24,593 nucleotides of DNA, from contig NW_003151766.1 of assembly GCF_000003605.2 (NCBI RefSeq), positions 197,995-222,587 of the forward strand. Reading direction: 5' to 3'. Source of the DNA: Saccoglossus kowalevskii (taxonomy: Eukaryota > Hemichordata > Enteropneusta > Harrimaniidae). The stretch's first letter is position 1; each line of letters starts with the position of its first letter. Made by a program: the position numbers and the translations under genes. Positions 20,054 through 24,593 of this stretch are shown here, piece after piece. The notes below the pieces were generated by a model, which saw nothing but the letters and a program-made list of their open reading frames with translations, ran no database searches and was not told where the DNA came from.

Positions 20054-22009
20054 CTTTAGGTCAAATTATCACGATCTTTCTGTTTAATAGACTGATTTTG
20101 AAGAGCCATATATGATTGAAATTTATATATAATTTATTTATCTAACAAAGTAATTTTTTTCTTTGCACGTTTACATGAACTATGACAAATAATGATGTAT
20201 TTTTTTTCATATTTTTTCAAAATTTTTGATCAGGTCTCATAGGCAACAGGAAGTACATGTTGTGTTCAGTTCTTTCAAAATTAACAAATTGTAGAGAAAT
20301 TCTAGTGGGAAAATTGATAGGGTTTGAAGGATCTAACTAAATCAACTGATGTGTACACCAGGCACGAAAATCACATCAAGTGCATCTGAGTCCAAATGTT
20401 TTTTCAGCTGTAATGAATAAAACAAAATGGGCTCCTAAATTTTAGTGTTTAATTTGGTTACTATGACTACTTGACAGTTAAAGAGTACGATAGTCACATT
20501 CAAGTCACCGCACGGGTGACCTCAATATAAAGAAAATGATGATGTAAAATTTAATTTTAGAATTAATCTTTTTCCTTGATCCTTTTCCTTGACTCGTTCT
20601 AATTTTGCCAGTATAATCCGCTGTGGCAACATCCTGCATTACCGCCATATTTGATGTTTAAGCGACAGCTGCAAGCAGCCAACTTCCTCTTTACAAATTT
20701 GAATAACTGGGTTATCTACATTTCACTGGCCTTTTAATTTACTTCAATATATTTTCCACTTTCTTTATTCTTGATTTTTAGGACAAAAAAAAAAGGTTTA
20801 TATATATAAATTGCTTCTCATTTCAGGAAAAAATGAAAAATTATTGAAAATATTTTGTTTGTACTTTATATTCAATACTGCAAGATCAGCACGAAAAACA
20901 AGATCAACGTTTAAAATCTATCCTGCCAAGTAGTAAAATGAGAATAAGCTAAGTTATTCTCGTTGAACAGAAAAATATGGCTTTTATACCCTGGTCGTTG
21001 TACATCATTAGTTCTATGAAGCTGAAACTATTTGAAATGAACAGCGTCAAAGTAGAAAAACAAAAATCATTGCAACAGATGTCATTCAACATAGATTATT
21101 TTTAAAACAACAATGTATACCAAGTTCTGAATATTATGTTACTGTCCACACAAAATTTATGGCATTTATATTAACACAGAATGGTCGGAGATCAATATGT
21201 TTTGTAACACGTACCAATCATGGGGTCGTAAGCAGACCGAATCTTCATACCTAAACATAGTGTGGTTGCCACATGAATACATATATATTCTTCAAAACAA
21301 AATACCAAAGAAAGTAGGAAGAAAACAAATAAAAAATTAAAAATTTATTTTGAGAAACTATAATAATGTCATAATAATATTATTCGCTAATATTTTTCGT
21401 CGTTCAGCTGAGGGAAATGCTCTAAGTGTGTATCACTGCTCATTTAGCTCGTAGTGACACAGCTCTAACACCATTCATTTTTTTTTTCCAGCTAAAGAAA
21501 GACAAATATAAGGGAATAATATTTAATTAAATGATGATACATGAAGCATTAATTTGGATTCTTGGATTTTCACCATTCTACATGTATCTTATGTGGTGCA
21601 CTTCACTTCAAAACAATTTGTGGGGTGCGGTGCAGGTTTCAAACTTGCATGTACAATGCCAAGCAGCAACATCTTTTTATATTTGATCGTAACCAGGAAG
21701 TATTATTCATATTACCGTACCGGGTACTGGTAAATGTCAGTGATCTGATTTTGTATCCTCTCATACACTGGATTTCATGAAGGCGTGAATTTGTTTTATA
21801 TAAAATATTTATAAATTTCAAATGAGAATCAAAAAACAACTCAACCAGGTTGAATACAACCTGTAAAAAACTCCACTGTTGTGGATGATTTTCTTCTTTT
21901 AAATACTATTATTATACATCTGTCACCGTAATGCCATTAGTTACAGAGTGTCGTAATTTTGCGGTATTTTACAGGTATTTTCATTCTAGCATATTAGGAA
22001 ATGCGAATT
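20054..22009. other. AT-rich non-coding DNA with short hairpins
   Basis: No gene is supported. A short hairpin GTCACC/GGTGAC is near 20504-20520. A YY1-like ACCGCCATATTTG is near 20641-20653. A 9-bp hairpin at 21712-21733 pairs TTACC plus GTAC with GTAC plus GGTAA around a 3-nt loop. Overlapping short frames on both strands at 21562-21839 have no domain. Confidence 0.45.
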
Positions 22010-22019
22010 CCAAATATGG
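22010..22019. promoter_or_regulatory. CArG box CCAAATATGG
   Basis: Matches CC(A/T)6GG and lies within ATTCCAAATATGGAAT, whose outer six bases on each side are perfect inverses. Isolated, with no visible gene, so functional use is uncertain. Confidence 0.25.
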
Positions 22020-22174
22020 AATGATTACGCAAGTAAGTGTACTCTAATAATAAAAACAAACATGGCTGCCACCAGGGTTTGACAGGACTCCACACAAAGA
22101 AATTCGCTGATTCTGTTCTAAACATTGGGATTTTCGGCATTCCCATGATGTATCCTTGGAAGGAAAAGATGTAT

Positions 22175-22305
22175 AATAATAAGGTTATTATGCAGATACC
22201 TCAATGTATGCACTCAGACAGTACGCTGTCGCATCGACCTCTGCGGGTCGGTCGATACTGCCGCTGTACTGTCTTTGTGCATCCCTGTAATAACCTCATA
22301 TTATT
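22175..22305. ncRNA. Long precursor-microRNA-like hairpin, or palindromic foldback element
   Basis: The core stem runs 22208-22239 paired with 22250-22282 around a 10-nt loop, with about 27 pairs. Starting from the base, ATGCAC pairs with GTGCAT, GACAGTAC with GTACTGTC without mismatch, and ATCGACC with GGTCGAT next to the loop. Isolated mismatches and a one-base bulge lie between. A second outer stem pairs GGTTATTA (22183-22190) with TAATAACC (22288-22295) and AATAAT (22175-22180) with ATTATT (22300-22305), separated from the core by an asymmetric bulge (about 15 against 3 nt). Arm length, loop size and scattered mismatches fit an animal precursor microRNA, but I recognise no known family. 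The arms are much more GC-rich than the flanks, which also fits a palindromic MITE. Strand of expression is unknown. A 90-codon frame across it (22037-22309) looks spurious. Confidence 0.4.
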
Positions 22306-24060
22306 TTGATTTATTGTAAAACAGACAAACAATTTGCTTAATATTTTCCTTTTACTTTCCATATGTTCGAACTAAAGCACTTAAATTGGCAATGTTGAAT
22401 AAAAACCTGATCTGTTCATTAGCAGCTGGATTTCTGCCAAATAGTTTATCGACAGTTGGAGAAATGTTAACATGCTTCTATCTTACAACAATGTAAGCAA
22501 AAAGAATTACTAAATTTAGAACATCCAATTACAAACTGACTGCATTTTGAATTAATCTTTTTGCATAACAAAATAAATAAATATCAAGGATTATTTGAAA
22601 ACATAAGTTTTTTCATTGAAGAAATTGTCAACATTTGTTCGCCGAGCTGGGAGTAAACTTATAAGTGGCAATATTGGTTCAATTAAAGAGTTCTGAATAT
22701 TTCAAAGTCATGACCACAACCTGCATCACTAGAAACAAATCAGCATATAAATATTGGCTTGGACTTGAACTTCGTATCTCATACAAATTAATTATTATTC
22801 TGTTTACTCTAATGTCAACGTAAGAAAATATGAAAAAAATTCGATGAAGAATGACGTGTTGAGCGGTTTAAACTGATGTTGTGCATCACCGTTAATACCT
22901 GCATGCTCACAACATATAGTTTGACAGGTCTCGTTATTCATGAAAAATTAATAAAAGTTGGGTCATGGGAGTTGTATTTGCCTGTTCACTTAGCATATTA
23001 AATTTCCATGATGTCTAATTGGACTCGTACATGCCAGTCCTGTGGTTCAGTTCATTCAAGTGGTACTAGACAGGATTAACATACATGTATGACCCTTTTT
23101 TATCTGTACAGATCATTTCCAATTAATTCAGGCATTATGTCTCTCTTGTAGCTGGTTTTAGTACTTGTTTTTGCAGTGATACCTGTACCGCAGGGAACGT
23201 GGGAATACAGCACCTGATTCATTCTAAGATATACATGTCTCGCCTGTAATCAATGAAACCAAAGTATACATTAGTCAAGCAAGTTTTATTATAATTTTGT
23301 TCCCACACGCATGATTTTAAACTTGATGACATGTGTATTAAACAGCATACTACAAAAATTCTGTAATGATTATTCACCCGAGAAATGTTTACCATATGCC
23401 TGTCATTGACCTCCTGGTAATTTCTGTACGTCAAAATTGACTTTTAAAAAGAATTTGAAAAAAAATGAGCAGTTGTTATTGTAGTTCATAAAACATGGCA
23501 AAATTAACACATGGAAATTGTTGATGTTAATTGAGCAGGAAATACCCCCAGAAGTGCCAGGATGTATGACCCGCCCTGGTCTTGAAGGATATTTGAAGGA
23601 TATTCACGGAAATCACTAGTACCCAATTTTACACCAGAGATTTGATTTTACTTTTTTCAAGATATGGTATTGTTTGAAGCCTTACCCTTTGTCACTATTC
23701 GATAACAAATCGCATAAATTTGGCTGTAGGAAATTAACAAAATTAACAAAAAAATCCTAAAGAAATTTTGCACCACAATTTAAAAATCATTTGTCACGAG
23801 ACATTATTCTATAGAATCGATCTTTTCTCCAAAGTTTGGTCCACTGATAAAAAACATTGATAGCAGTTAATTTCAACTTAACCTTTGCATATGAACTTTG
23901 ACTAATTGTTCCCATGAACTTTTAACGATAATTTGTGAAATTATGAAGGCAGTAAAATTAAGACTATTATCTCTACAAATTATTGCGTCTACTCAAGTAC
24001 ATACAAAAGAACTTCTAATGAGTAAATTGATCAATTCAATTCAACAAGGGACATTCGGTC
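22306..24060. other. AT-rich non-coding DNA
   Basis: No gene is seen. An 11-bp tandem duplication TTGAAGGATAT occupies 23582-23603. A weak TCCTGT/ACAGGA inverted repeat lies near 23038-23075. A TACATGTA-type palindrome is near 23080. Short frames on both strands have no recognised domain. Confidence 0.45.
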
Positions 24061-24065
24061 TTTTT

Positions 24066-24096
24066 AGCTCCGCTGTCGACTTTGTCGAGCGGAGCT
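24066..24096. repeat. Terminal hairpin of the tandem-repeat element
   Basis: AGCTCCGC (24066-24073) pairs perfectly with GCGGAGCT (24089-24096), and TCGAC (24076-24080) with GTCGA (24084-24088), around a TTT loop. The only defect is a 2-nt bulge (TG, 24074-24075). Thirteen pairs in 31 bases in otherwise AT-rich DNA. Confidence 0.9.
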
Positions 24097-24143
24097 TATC
24101 ATATGAGTGATTGTCCGTCGTCGTCCGTGTCAATGTTTTACTT

Positions 24144-24593
24144 TTTCGACTTCTACTTGAAAACTACAAGCCTGAATGCTTTGATACTTGGTGTATATGT
24201 ACCTTGGGTAGACCTCTCTCAGATTTGTTCATTTCATGATGATATCTTCAATTCTTTAATTTTGGTGAATATTTTTGTTATTTTTGGTAAAAAGTGATAT
24301 TTTCGACTTCTTGTTAAAAACCGCAAGTCCAATTGCTTTGATATTACATATATAGGTACTACATGTGGACCTCTCTCAGATTTGTTCATTTCATGATCAT
24401 ATCTTTAATTCTCTAATTTTGGTGAATATTTTTGTCATTTTTGGTAAAAAGTGATATTTTCGACTTCTTGTTAAAAACCGCAAGTCCAATTGCTTTGATA
24501 TTACATATATAGGTACTACATGTGGACCTCTCTCAGATTTGTTCATTTTGTAATGATATCTTTAATTCTCTAATTTTGGCGAATGTTTTTGTC
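24144..24593. repeat. 157-bp tandem repeat array, three units seen
   Basis: Units are 24144-24300, 24301-24457 and 24458 to the window edge (136 bp seen). Each starts TTTCGACTTCT; complete ones end GGTAAAAAGTGATAT. Units 2 and 3 are nearly identical. Unit 1 is diverged in its first 60-70 bases but nearly the same after GACCTCTCTCAGATTTG. This points to a recent duplication of unit 2/3 and an older first unit. Confidence 0.95.

Larger units (their letters stand above)
24061..24593. mobile_element. 5' part of a hairpin-headed tandem-repeat element, cut by the window edge
   Basis: After TTTTT the element shows a small perfect hairpin (24066-24096), then a GTC-rich linker (CCGTCGTCGTCCGTGTC, 24114-24130), then an array of 157-bp units that runs off the right edge. 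From memory of invertebrate genomes, hairpin plus CGTC-rich linker plus AT-rich tandem units resembles abundant non-autonomous elements of molluscs and other marine invertebrates; the family name and superfamily are not certain. Nothing in it codes for a recognisable protein, and the 157-bp period is not a multiple of three, which argues against coding. Confidence 0.6.

Noticed and set aside
22037-22309. 90-codon plus-strand frame
   Set aside because: Its second half is the arms of the 22175-22305 hairpin, whose base pairing explains the composition better than coding does.
24082-24297. Open frame across the hairpin-headed repeat
   Set aside because: The 157-bp period is not a multiple of three and the neighbouring near-identical unit has stops in the continued frame.

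Overview
This window is animal-type, AT-rich nuclear DNA (roughly one third G+C by eye). I can support no protein-coding gene, no tRNA or rRNA gene and no CRISPR array in it. The open frames are short (about 100 codons or less), lack recognisable domains and fit chance in AT-rich sequence. There are no bacterial-style operons or ribosome binding sites. Frequent TACATGTA-like palindromes, short CpG-rich DNA transposons in AT-rich DNA, a long AATAG microsatellite and a hairpin-headed tandem-repeat element suggest a marine invertebrate such as a mollusc, hemichordate or cephalochordate. The species cannot be fixed from the sequence alone. The window is best read as intergenic or intronic DNA.

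Layout. A CpG-rich transposon end with a perfect 14-bp NRF1-type palindrome lies at 267-300. AT-rich unique DNA follows, with interleaved inverted repeats at 1095-1157 and a T10/G9 tract near 2580. A G11 tract and a perfect tandem POU octamer (4570-4620) sit just before a 295-bp AATAG microsatellite (4711-5005). From 5006 to about 9500 the DNA is unique and AT-rich, with a GC-richer patch around 8430-8690. Positions 9540-10140 are CpG-enriched and hold a complete 263-bp MITE-like element (9866-10128) with 8-bp target-site duplications. A GC-richer patch with two hairpins lies at 11430-11880. Two more MITE-like elements follow: a 260-bp one with TA duplications (13411-13670) and a 364-bp CpG-rich one with candidate 6-bp duplications (14351-14714). 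Next come a hairpin of two perfect CArG boxes (18409-18488) and a long precursor-microRNA-like hairpin (22175-22305). The right edge is the start of an array of 157-bp repeats headed by a small perfect hairpin (24061-24593), cut off by the window.

No genes here work together. What can be read is a record of insertions by short non-autonomous elements, some carrying transcription-factor-like motifs (NRF1, CRE, YY1 types). There are also scattered candidate regulatory motifs (CArG, MEF2, octamer, CRE), most of them near chance frequency. The objects most worth testing are the 22175-22305 hairpin, the motif-bearing 263-bp element and its relative at 267-300, the CArG hairpin, and the 157-bp array element.
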